Assembly (NCBI GenBank): GCA_016215025.1
Contig: JACRMI010000126.1
Location: 1 to 55,263, forward strand
Direction: 5' to 3'
DNA: 55,263 bases
Source of the DNA: Chloroflexota bacterium
Lineage (GTDB): Bacteria; Chloroflexota; Anaerolineae; UBA4142
In this document: piece after piece, positions 16,775-23,707 of the stretch
How positions within the stretch are numbered: position 1 is the first letter of the stretch
How the letters are laid out: the number at the start of each line of letters is the position of its first letter
Position numbers and translations under genes: made by a program
Notes under the pieces: model-generated
What the model was told of the DNA's origin: nothing
Database searches by the model: none
What the model saw: only the letters and a program-made list of their open reading frames with translations

Positions 16775-16803
16775 ATGTTAACACCAGAAAAAAGAAAAGT
16801 CAA
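16775..16803 (-). promoter_or_regulatory. Promoter of the small RNA
   Basis: On the minus strand, TTGACT (16798-16803), 17 bp, TAACAT (16775-16780). The predicted start is near 16768, where the paired RNA begins. Confidence 0.7.
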
Positions 16804-16917
16804 ATTAGAAAAATACAAATCAATGGGCAAATGACAAACCGGTTGCGTTTGGTTTGTCACACCTGCACTTGCGTGCGGTGCAAGTGTTTGACATTTGCTA
16901 ATTTGTAATTTGTAATT
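16804..16917. repeat. Tandem-word hairpin spacer after aspS
   Basis: CAAATTAGAAAAATACAAATC and GCAAATGACAAACC face GGTTTGTCAC and GACATTTGCTAATTTGTAATT. A separate hairpin CACTTGC/GCAAGTG lies inside. It overlaps the last codons of aspS and borders the small-RNA promoter. Confidence 0.65.
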
Positions 16918-18658
16918 TTAGGTCTTTCAACTGCGCTTCGTCGATTGCCGATGGCGCATTCGTCATCAAGTCGGTGGCGGCGGCGGTCTTTGGGAATGCG
17001 ATTACTTCACGAATGCTCGTCTCGTCGCAGAGCAACGCGACCAGGCGATCAATCCCAGGCGCAATACCACCATGCGGCGGCGCACCGTACTCGAAGGCGG
17101 TAAGCATGTGACCGAATCGCGCGAATGCATCTTCCTTGGAATATTTCAGGAGCGCCAAAATTTTTTCTTGCACATCGCGGCGATGGATACGAATACTGCC
17201 GCTCGCCAGTTCGAATCCATTGCAAACCAGGTCATAACAGTTGGCGCGTACACGTCCTGGGTCGGTATCGAGATATTGTATGTCTTCGTTCTTCGGCGAG
17301 GTGAACAGGTGATGCGTAGCATCCCAGCGATTCGTTTCCGCATTCCACTCGAATAATGGGAAATCGATGACCCAGGCAAACGCGAGCATATCTTTTCCGG
17401 CGAGGTTCAAGCGACGCCCCAGTTCCAAACGCAATGCGCCCAACGCGTCCGCAACGACTTTGGGCTTGTCGGCAACAAACAATAACAAATCGCCTTGCTG
17501 CACCTGCAAGCGATCAATCAAGCCGCGCATTTCAGTTTCGCTCAAGAATTTGGCAATCGGCGATTTAATTTCTAATTCGGTCAAGGCAACGGTGGCGAGA
17601 CCCCGCGCGCCTTTGCCTTTTGCCATCTCGGTCAATTCGTCGATTTGCTTGCGGGTGTAATTCGCGCAACCTGGGACGCGAACGCCTTTCACTTGCCCGC
17701 CGGCTTGCACCGCCGATGAAAAGACTTGGAAATTGGTCTTGCCTGCGATGTCGCTCACGTCGATCAATTCCATGCCAAAACGCATATCCGGCTTGTCGCT
17801 GCCAAAACGCGCCATCGCTTCGGCGTACGTAAGGCGAGGGAAAGGCGAGGGAATTTTTTTGTGCGGCGTCACAGTGGGAATCATCCCCGTGAAACAACCT
17901 TCGATCACATTCAAAATATCTTCTTGCTCAGGAAACGCCATCTCGAGATCGAGCTGCGTGAATTCGGGTTGGCGGTCTGCGCGCAAGTCTTCATCGCGGA
18001 AACAGCGCGCGATTTGATAGTATCGATCAAAACCAGAGACCATCAGCAATTGCTTGAGCTGCTGCGGCGATTGTGGCAATGCATAGAACTGTCCCGGATG
18101 TACGCGACTTGGCACGACGTAATCGCGCGCACCTTCAGGCGTGCTTTTGATAAGGATGGGCGTTTCGATTTCGATAAAGCCGCGCGCGTCGAGATAGTCG
18201 CGCATGTACTTGATCGCACGATGACGAATCGTCAGGTTGCGCTGCAATCGCTCGTGGCGCAAATCGAGATAACGATATTTCAGCCGCAGCGTTTCATCGA
18301 CGTTTTCTTCGACGTTAATCAGAAACGGCGGATTCTTCGCATCGTTCAAAATCTCGGCGCGGTCCACGTAAACTTCGATATCACCTGTTGCAAGCCCAGG
18401 ATTTTCCTGTCCGCTCGGTCTCGGCGACACTTGTCCGGTCACGCGAATAACGAACTCAGCGCGAAGATCAGTTGCCACTTTATGCGCCTCTGGCGAGGTA
18501 TTTGGATTCAAAACAATTTGCGTTAGCCCAAAATGATCTCGTAGATCGATAAAAATCAGTCCGCCATGGTCGCGTCGCCGATGCACCCAGCCTGCGAGCG
18601 TGACGGTCTGGCCAATATTTTCTTTTCGTAATTCACCACATGTGTGTGTTTTCAGCAT
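16898..18658 (-). CDS. aspS: Aspartate--tRNA ligase
   Basis: Class II aspartyl-tRNA synthetase, 586 residues, the bacterial type. The N-terminal OB-fold anticodon-binding domain (VTLAGWVHRRRDHGGLIFID) is followed by the catalytic core with FIEIETPILIKSTPEGARDY, motif 2 (YQIARCFRDEDLRADRQPEF) and motif 3 (GIAPGIDRLVALL). A bacterial GAD insertion domain is present between about 290 and 410. It charges tRNA-Asp in the cytoplasm; whether it also charges tRNA-Asn cannot be decided here. The ATG is preceded by GAGGCG. The leader is only about 20 nt, behind an extended -10 promoter. Confidence 0.97.
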   Translation of the reverse strand: MLKTHTCGELRKENIGQTVTLAGWVHRRRDHGGLIFIDLRDHFGLTQIVLNPNTSPEAHKVATDLRAEFVIRVTGQVSPRPSGQENPGLATGDIEVYVDRAEILNDAKNPPFLINVEENVDETLRLKYRYLDLRHERLQRNLTIRHRAIKYMRDYLDARGFIEIETPILIKSTPEGARDYVVPSRVHPGQFYALPQSPQQLKQLLMVSGFDRYYQIARCFRDEDLRADRQPEFTQLDLEMAFPEQEDILNVIEGCFTGMIPTVTPHKKIPSPFPRLTYAEAMARFGSDKPDMRFGMELIDVSDIAGKTNFQVFSSAVQAGGQVKGVRVPGCANYTRKQIDELTEMAKGKGARGLATVALTELEIKSPIAKFLSETEMRGLIDRLQVQQGDLLLFVADKPKVVADALGALRLELGRRLNLAGKDMLAFAWVIDFPLFEWNAETNRWDATHHLFTSPKNEDIQYLDTDPGRVRANCYDLVCNGFELASGSIRIHRRDVQEKILALLKYSKEDAFARFGHMLTAFEYGAPPHGGIAPGIDRLVALLCDETSIREVIAFPKTAAATDLMTNAPSAIDEAQLKDLKLQITN

Positions 18659-18684
18659 TGAATCGCCTCAATAAAATTTTGCAG

Positions 18685-18693
18685 ATTATAGCA
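18685..18693 (-). promoter_or_regulatory. Extended -10 promoter of aspS
   Basis: On the minus strand, TGCTATAAT (TATAAT at 18685-18690) lies 27 nt before the start codon. No good -35 hexamer is seen. Confidence 0.6.
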
Positions 18694-18708
18694 CAGATTC
18701 CGCCAGCG

Positions 18709-19401
18709 TTAGGAAAAACCCATCAGCGTGCGAAAAAGAAAATCGACGGGCGGGCCGATAATTCCGATCAAAATGTTCGTTCCCAGAAATCGGTCTGAAA
18801 TCACCAAACCGAGGACCACAAACAAGCCGATGAGTTCAAAGCGCGCAATCAAATAATATAATTTGGTCGGCAAAACAATTTCCCAGAGACGCGAACCGTC
18901 GAGTGGATTGAGCGGAATTAAATTGAACACGGCTAATGCCAAACTGAGCGCGACAATCGTTTGAAATAACGATCCAATCCCGACATAAACAGCGGGAACA
19001 CCTAGGGGTAAAAAATCGAGTGGAATTCGGATGTCATCTACGAGCGGAAACCATTTCAAGCGCAATGGAATCACAAGCGCAATCGCCAATAGAATATTCG
19101 AAATCGGGCCGGCCGCAGCGACGAGCGCCATTCCGACTTTGGGTCCTGGCTTTAGATTTTCCGCTTTGATCATGACGGGCTTGCCCCAACCCAATCCGAC
19201 GAAAAGAATCATCAACGCGCCATACGGATCGAGGTGCGCAAAGGGATTGAGCGAGAGGCGGCCACTTTGCTTGGGCGTTGGATCGCCAAGCCAATTTGCC
19301 ACCAACGCATGGCTCGCCTCATGAATGGTCAGCGCCGCCAAAAGCGCAATGATACTATAAATTAGTACGATGGGATGTTGATTCCCTTGCATGAAAAGCA
19401 T
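18709..19401 (-). CDS. Site-2 protease family (M50) membrane metallopeptidase
   Basis: 230 residues with about five to six hydrophobic segments. The zinc motif HEASH (residues 27-31) lies in the first membrane segment, and the third ligand motif NLIPLNPLDG in a later one, as in the compact Rip2/YwhC-like branch of the M50 family. Members cleave substrates within the membrane. There is no PDZ domain, which distinguishes it from RseP. The ATG is preceded by GGAG with 7 nt spacing. It lies downstream of a DUF922 lipoprotein and an ABC ATPase, separated by a 124-bp word-hairpin spacer; a functional link is possible but not shown. Confidence 0.88.
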   Translation of the reverse strand: MLFMQGNQHPIVLIYSIIALLAALTIHEASHALVANWLGDPTPKQSGRLSLNPFAHLDPYGALMILFVGLGWGKPVMIKAENLKPGPKVGMALVAAAGPISNILLAIALVIPLRLKWFPLVDDIRIPLDFLPLGVPAVYVGIGSLFQTIVALSLALAVFNLIPLNPLDGSRLWEIVLPTKLYYLIARFELIGLFVVLGLVISDRFLGTNILIGIIGPPVDFLFRTLMGFS

Positions 19402-19410
19402 TTTATTTCT

Positions 19411-19525
19411 CCAGTGAGCGTTGAGCAGTGAACAGTTTCCAGTATTCAGTTTTCAGTATTCAGTTTTCAGTTTATGACGCTCCAATTTCTGCTGTTTACT
19501 GTTTACTATTTACTGATTACTGGTC
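19411..19525. repeat. Tandem-word hairpin spacer (CAGTATTCAGTTTTCAG type)
   Basis: GAGCAGTGAACAGTTTCCAG and repeated TATTCAGTTTTCAG on one arm face CTGCTGTTTACTGTTTACT and ATTTACTGATTACTGG. The words match those at 302-385 and 40697-40764. Confidence 0.8.
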
Positions 19526-20374
19526 TTACGGGAATACTGCGCCTTGTGTTGCGCCGTGATTTGTTTTGGTATCGTAATCGACATTTGCTTTGTCGATATC
19601 AGCATACTCTTTTTTGAACAGACTGCTGAGCTGCAACTTTAATAAATCGCAACTCATCGCGGGCAAAAAATTGCCCAGGTTGCGCCGAAATTCTGTAGCA
19701 CCATTGATACCCAGCTTGACGTGCTCCATCTCATGCATTACCGTGTTCGAAATAAAATTGTCCCACCGCGTCGCCGCTTCGGGGAAAAGATTCGATGGAT
19801 TTTCCAGCATGGGCAACGTCATCGTGATCGTCATGGTGATAGCGGCGTTCGCGACTTCGCAACCGGAGATGGTCGGCTTTTCATCCCAGCTTGCGCTAAG
19901 ATGCCACGATGTCAACGCGTAATGTCTGCCAAACGGATTATGCGAATCCTTCATCGCGTTCTTATCCAGCGATGCCGATAATTGTTCAGTCGTCGAACCT
20001 GTGACTGGATAGGTTACGACTTTGAACGGGCTGGCGAATTTGACTGGGTTTTTCATTTGCGGTGCTACCGGTGTCATAGCGACAATTCCGTAAGGCACGG
20101 TAGCCGTTGGCGTTTTGCCGATGATGCCCAATGGCGGCAGCGGCGTCCCAGGTTGAATGACAAGCGTATACGTCGGTCCAGGCGTGCTGGTTTTCGAGGC
20201 AGTCGCCGTCGCTATTGGCGTGCGTGTTTCGGTTGGAGCTTGACGAACCAATTCGACAGTTGCCGTCGGCATGGGAGAGACAATCATCGAACATCCCACT
20301 GCAACAAACATACTGAAAGAGATCGCCAACAGAATTTCGACGAGCGTCAACCGGTCACGCGAAGAATATTTCAT
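19526..20374 (-). CDS. DUF922-type secreted lipoprotein, putative zinc peptidase
   Basis: 282 residues. A lipoprotein signal (FSMFVAVGCS) is followed by a Thr/Pro-rich linker to about residue 110. The C-terminal half has the DUF922 layout: YPVTGSTTEQLSASL, then HYALTSWHLSASWDEKP, a cysteine in ISGCEVANA, a strand TITMTLPML, and the zinc motif HEMEH near residue 215. DUF922 members are annotated as predicted secreted zinc-dependent proteases; activity is not established. A second cysteine near the C-terminus (AMSCDLL) may form a disulfide. Its start overlaps the end of the upstream ABC ATPase gene by 4 nt, so the two are translationally coupled. Confidence 0.78.
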   Translation of the reverse strand: MKYSSRDRLTLVEILLAISFSMFVAVGCSMIVSPMPTATVELVRQAPTETRTPIATATASKTSTPGPTYTLVIQPGTPLPPLGIIGKTPTATVPYGIVAMTPVAPQMKNPVKFASPFKVVTYPVTGSTTEQLSASLDKNAMKDSHNPFGRHYALTSWHLSASWDEKPTISGCEVANAAITMTITMTLPMLENPSNLFPEAATRWDNFISNTVMHEMEHVKLGINGATEFRRNLGNFLPAMSCDLLKLQLSSLFKKEYADIDKANVDYDTKTNHGATQGAVFP

Positions 20375-21054
20375 TCGTTGCCTTCTTTTATTTTCCCGTC
20401 GCGCACGCGGACGATGCGCGATGCTTTACGCGCGAGCATCTCTTCATGCGTCACTAACACAATCGTCTTGCCGGTGCGATTCAATTCCAGCAATAGTTCG
20501 ACCACGCGCTCGCCCGTCGCCGTATCTAAATTGCCCGTCGGTTCATCGGCGAGCAAGATCGGCGGATCATTGACGAGCGCGCGCGCAATTGCCACGCGTT
20601 GCTGCTCGCCGCCCGACAACTCCGATGGCAATTGCGTGGCGCGTTCTGCCAAGCCAACCCGTTCCAATGCCATCGCCGCACGTGGGCGTCGTTGATCGGA
20701 GTACGTATTGCGCAACTCCATCGGCAGCATCACGTTTTCCAAGGCAGTCAGGGTTGGCAGCAACTGAAAAAATTGAAACACGATGCCGATGTTCGCGCCG
20801 CGCCATTTTGCCAACGCGTTCTCGCTCATCACATCGACACGCACGCCATCGACCCAGACGCTGCCCGTGTCCGGCTTGTCGATTCCGCCAATCAGGTTTA
20901 GCATCGTCGATTTGCCGCTGCCAGATGGACCGACAATGGCGACAAAGTCACCTGCATGAATCGACAGCGACACATCGCGTAGCGCATACAACTGACGTGA
21001 GCCAGTCGTATACAGGCGCGTCACGTTATCCAAATGAATCAAACCATCTTGCAT
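20371..21054 (-). CDS. ABC transporter ATP-binding protein, MacB/LolD type
   Basis: About 227 residues. Walker A GPSGSGKST, Q-loop region, signature LSGGEQQRVAIARAL, Walker B ILLADEPTGNLD and the switch histidine in VLVTHE are intact. The spacing and the GANIGIVFQFFQLLPTLTALENV segment are typical of the MacB/LolD/FtsE type, which energises extraction or efflux of lipids, lipoproteins or peptides rather than import. No cognate FtsX/MacB-type permease is adjacent, which is unusual; instead it is coupled to a DUF922 lipoprotein. The start is uncertain: ATG at 21054 or GTG at 21069, neither with a clear ribosome site. Confidence 0.9.
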   Translation of the reverse strand: MQDGLIHLDNVTRLYTTGSRQLYALRDVSLSIHAGDFVAIVGPSGSGKSTMLNLIGGIDKPDTGSVWVDGVRVDVMSENALAKWRGANIGIVFQFFQLLPTLTALENVMLPMELRNTYSDQRRPRAAMALERVGLAERATQLPSELSGGEQQRVAIARALVNDPPILLADEPTGNLDTATGERVVELLLELNRTGKTIVLVTHEEMLARKASRIVRVRDGKIKEGNE

Positions 21055-21076
21055 CAAGCTAGAATCCACGTATAAT
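21049..21076 (+). promoter_or_regulatory. Possible promoter of scpA
   Basis: TTGCAT (21049-21054), 16 bp, TATAAT (21071-21076) on the plus strand, overlapping the start of the divergent ABC gene. Leader of about 90 nt. Confidence 0.5.
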
Positions 21077-21083
21077 CCAGGTT

Positions 21084-21168
21084 AATTTCAGATTTTGGAT
21101 TTCAGATTTTAGATTTACGAAAGGTCTGTCATCAAATCTGAAATCATAAATCATAAATCTGAAATGAC
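21084..21168. repeat. Tandem-word hairpin spacer (AATCTGAAATC type)
   Basis: TTTCAGATTTTGGATTTCAG and ATTTTAGATTTACG face AAATCTGAAATCATAAATC and ATAAATCTGAAATG. It separates the divergent ABC and scpA genes. Confidence 0.75.
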
Positions 21169-21170
21169 CC

Positions 21171-21923
21171 ATGCATTCTTTTCGCTTACCTGAATTTGAA
21201 GGTCCGCTCGACCTGCTGCTCCAGCTCATCGAACATCGCGAGATGGATATTACGCAAGTTTCGCTGGCAACCGTTGCCGATCAGTATCTCGAAATGATTA
21301 GCAAGCCAGGCGCGATTGAATTGTCTGCGCTCGCCGATTACCTCATTATCGCCGCAAAGCTGATTCTCATCAAATCGCGCATGTTGCTGCCGCAAGCGGA
21401 GGAACCCTCCACCGAAGAAGAATCGACCGGCGATGATCTCGTGCGTCAACTGCGCGAGTACAAAATGTTCAAGCAGGTCGCTGCCTTTTTGCGCGAGCGT
21501 CAGCAAAAAGGCTTACGCACTTATCCGCGCACCGCACCGCCGCCACAAATCAAACCAACCGTAGTCAAACTCGAAGGCGTCAATCCCGACGATCTAGCGC
21601 ACGCGTTGATGCGCACGTTGAAAATTCGCCCTGAGCTGCCACAAGGAACGCTCACAGTTCCGCTTTCGGTTTCTATCGATCAGGAGATTCACAAGATCAT
21701 CGAGTTCACCGAACGCGAGCCGCACGTTCGCTTTTCGCATTTGCTGAATCGCGCGCAAACACGAGTCGAAATTATCGTGACGTTTCTCGCCGTTCTGGAA
21801 CTCATCAAGCGCCGACAAATTCGCGCGCAGCAAGAGGGTCTCTTTGGGGAAATCGTCCTGGTGCGTCGGACCGATGCCGAGCCACTGCCCGATGTCTTTG
21901 ACACCGCAGCGAACTGGGAATGA
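21171..21923 (+). CDS. scpA: Segregation and condensation protein A
   Basis: ScpA, 250 residues, the kleisin subunit that bridges the SMC heads in the bacterial condensin complex. The N-terminal signature FEGPLDLLLQLIEHREMDIT is diagnostic, followed by LADYLIIAAKLILIKSRMLLP. The C-terminal winged-helix region (VEIIVTFLAVLELIKRRQI) that contacts the other SMC head is present. The middle is acidic and less conserved, as usual. The partner gene scpB, often directly downstream, is not here; the next gene is convergent. There is no obvious strong ribosome site; the start at 21171 matches the family N-terminus. Confidence 0.95.
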   Translation: MHSFRLPEFEGPLDLLLQLIEHREMDITQVSLATVADQYLEMISKPGAIELSALADYLIIAAKLILIKSRMLLPQAEEPSTEEESTGDDLVRQLREYKMFKQVAAFLRERQQKGLRTYPRTAPPPQIKPTVVKLEGVNPDDLAHALMRTLKIRPELPQGTLTVPLSVSIDQEIHKIIEFTEREPHVRFSHLLNRAQTRVEIIVTFLAVLELIKRRQIRAQQEGLFGEIVLVRRTDAEPLPDVFDTAANWE

Positions 21924-21924
21924 C

Positions 21925-22034
21925 AAGTCTCAGATCGCAAGTCACAGGTCGTAGATCGTAGGTCGAAGCGTGTGGCTTGAAGCTTGAAACTTGTAGCTTG
22001 TAACCTGTGACCGTGACTTGCGACTTGTCACTTG
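21925..22034. repeat. Tandem-word hairpin spacer (CAAGTCACAGGTC type)
   Basis: Between convergent scpA and the TauE-type gene: CAAGTCTCAGATCGCAAGTC and ACAGGTCGTAGATCGTAGG face GAAACTTGTAGCTTGTAACC and TGACTTGCGACTTGTCACTTG. The same vocabulary is found at 50190-50262. Confidence 0.75.
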
Positions 22035-22792
22035 ACGAACAGCCACACAGACACAGACAGTCCAACCACGATGACGAACGCACGGATGTAATGTGGCTTG
22101 ACTCGCTTCGCCGTCCGCGCGCCAACGTATCCGCCGATGATTGCGCCAATCGCCATCAGGATCGCGAGATTCCACACGACCAGTCCTTTGAGCGCAAAAA
22201 AAACAAATCCGATCACGTTGATGACGGTTCCCAGGATCGTCTTTAGTCCGTTCATGCGATGAATGTCGCGCAAGCCCATGATGCTAAGCGAACCTAGCAT
22301 CAAAATGCCAATCCCCGCGCCAAAGTATCCACCGTACGTTGCCACAAAAAGCTGAAACAAAAATCCCCACACACGTCCAAGCGCTGTAACGCTTTCTTCG
22401 CCGTTGCCTAAATTAAACAAGCGATTGATTTGATCGCGGAACGCAAACAACAGCGTCGCAAACAAGACAAGGAACGGTACGATTCGGTCGAATATTTCTG
22501 GCGGCGTGACGACCAATGCGAAAGCACCCAGCAACCCGCCAAGAGCACTCGGCACCAACAACGGCACCAACAAATCGCGATACAGTTTTGTGTCTTTGCT
22601 ATACGCGACTGCGCTGCTCAATGTTCCAGGCCACAACGCCGCTGTGTTTGTCGCATTCGCCGGAATCGATGGAACGTTGAACGCGAGCAAAGAGGGAAAC
22701 GAAATAAGGGTACCTCCGCCTGCCACTGAATTGATGATACCTGCAATCATTGCCGCACCAAACAACACCACCAAGCTAATGAGATTGTCCAA
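22028..22792 (-). CDS. TauE/SafE family membrane permease
   Basis: About 254 residues with roughly seven to eight hydrophobic segments. The family motif GIINSVAGGGTLISFPSLL opens the protein and the second repeat FVATYGGYFGAGIGILMLGSL follows after about 125 residues, as in TauE/SafE (DUF81) proteins. Members export sulfite, sulfonates or other organic anions, or are uncharacterised. I place the start at TTG 22790-22792 because AAGGTGG lies 6 nt upstream and the first membrane segment follows at once. The frame extends upstream to 22909, but that part is translated from a palindromic repeat and gives an unnatural Cys/His-rich sequence. No sulfur-metabolism genes are adjacent. Confidence 0.85.
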   Translation of the reverse strand: MDNLISLVVLFGAAMIAGIINSVAGGGTLISFPSLLAFNVPSIPANATNTAALWPGTLSSAVAYSKDTKLYRDLLVPLLVPSALGGLLGAFALVVTPPEIFDRIVPFLVLFATLLFAFRDQINRLFNLGNGEESVTALGRVWGFLFQLFVATYGGYFGAGIGILMLGSLSIMGLRDIHRMNGLKTILGTVINVIGFVFFALKGLVVWNLAILMAIGAIIGGYVGARTAKRVKPHYIRAFVIVVGLSVSVWLFVK

Positions 22793-22826
22793 CGATAACC
22801 ACCTTGCAAAAGATTCTAATGTCTTC

Positions 22827-22940
22827 CCCTCACCCTTGAATGTGGCGTGACTGTGCTGAACTGGCGTGCGGACCCCAGCACAGTCAGCACAGCCATTCGC
22901 CACAGCCACCTCTCCCTTGGAGGGAAAGGTAAGGTGAGGG
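22827..22940. repeat. Nested palindromic element (CCCCTCACC...GGTGAGGG)
   Basis: CCCCTCACC faces GGTGAGGG. Inside are GGCGTGACTGTGCTG/CAGCACAGTC-type complementary parts and TCTCCCTTGGAGGGA. It resembles widespread non-coding palindromic elements of bacterial intergenic regions and contributes a spurious N-terminal extension to the permease gene. Confidence 0.6.
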
Positions 22941-22966
22941 TGGTTTTACTCTTAAGGGTCTCGGTT

Positions 22967-23707
22967 TTAGAACGTTTTCAACTGTGCAATAATTTCTGTT
23001 GCAGAGACTAGGCTGCCTGCGTCGCCGCCATAAATGCCGATGCGCGGAACTTCGTTGCGGTCAAGAATGAGCAGCCAGGTGCCGCCCGGACGAGCGCCGA
23101 GATCATCAGGCAAAAAGTTGGCGAACTCTCGCTTGACGGAACCATCTTCGTCGGCGCGGACCTCGACACCGGGAACATAGTCTCTTGCCCAATCTTCGGT
23201 GCTTTTTATGTCGGTGTGCAACACCATACGCAGATGCGTACCCAGCTTGCGAAAGTCACGGGCACGCAAACTGAGTTGCTTGGCGTAGCCCTGACACACG
23301 CGACAACCTTCACTGTGTGCGAAAAAGACAATGTACTTGGTCGGATGCTCAAGCGGATGCCGCGCCAACACATCATAGCGATGCGCAGGCAACTTGGTCA
23401 TGTCGGGCGCGTAAGAATGAAGGCGCAAAACATCCGCACTGGGCGGCTTGATGCTATAGCCCGCTTTCGTCAACGCATCTTCCAACTCTTCGATGGTTGG
23501 CTCGGTGATGACGATCTGTTCATTGCCGAACACAAGTGTTGGCGTTTGCATCAATCCCGAGTTGTATTTTTTCAGGACCGCTCCGACACGCTCATCGTCC
23601 TCTTTCATCGCTTGTTTAAAATGCACACGCAGTTTATGCAAGCGATCGCGCACAAATGCAGTATCCTCGCACGTGTATGAGCCATACATCACAAGTGGTA
23701 ATGTCAT
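22967..23707 (-). CDS. Fused glutaredoxin-like and thioredoxin/peroxiredoxin-like protein
   Basis: 246 residues with two thioredoxin-fold parts. The N-terminal 85 residues look like a monothiol glutaredoxin: YGSYTCEDT with C13, cis-proline in LMQTPTLVF and a helix after EPTIEELEDAL. The C-terminal part (about 110-246) has a dithiol motif HSEGCRVCQGYA (C135 and C138), followed by LRMVLHTD and GGTWLLILDRN, as in AhpC/thioredoxin-like proteins. No signal peptide is present, so it is cytoplasmic. Such a fusion could relay electrons between thiol substrates or reduce a peroxide; no assay can be inferred. Its start overlaps the end of the upstream CocE-type gene by 4 nt, so the two are translationally coupled. 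Confidence 0.7.
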   Translation of the reverse strand: MTLPLVMYGSYTCEDTAFVRDRLHKLRVHFKQAMKEDDERVGAVLKKYNSGLMQTPTLVFGNEQIVITEPTIEELEDALTKAGYSIKPPSADVLRLHSYAPDMTKLPAHRYDVLARHPLEHPTKYIVFFAHSEGCRVCQGYAKQLSLRARDFRKLGTHLRMVLHTDIKSTEDWARDYVPGVEVRADEDGSVKREFANFLPDDLGARPGGTWLLILDRNEVPRIGIYGGDAGSLVSATEIIAQLKTF

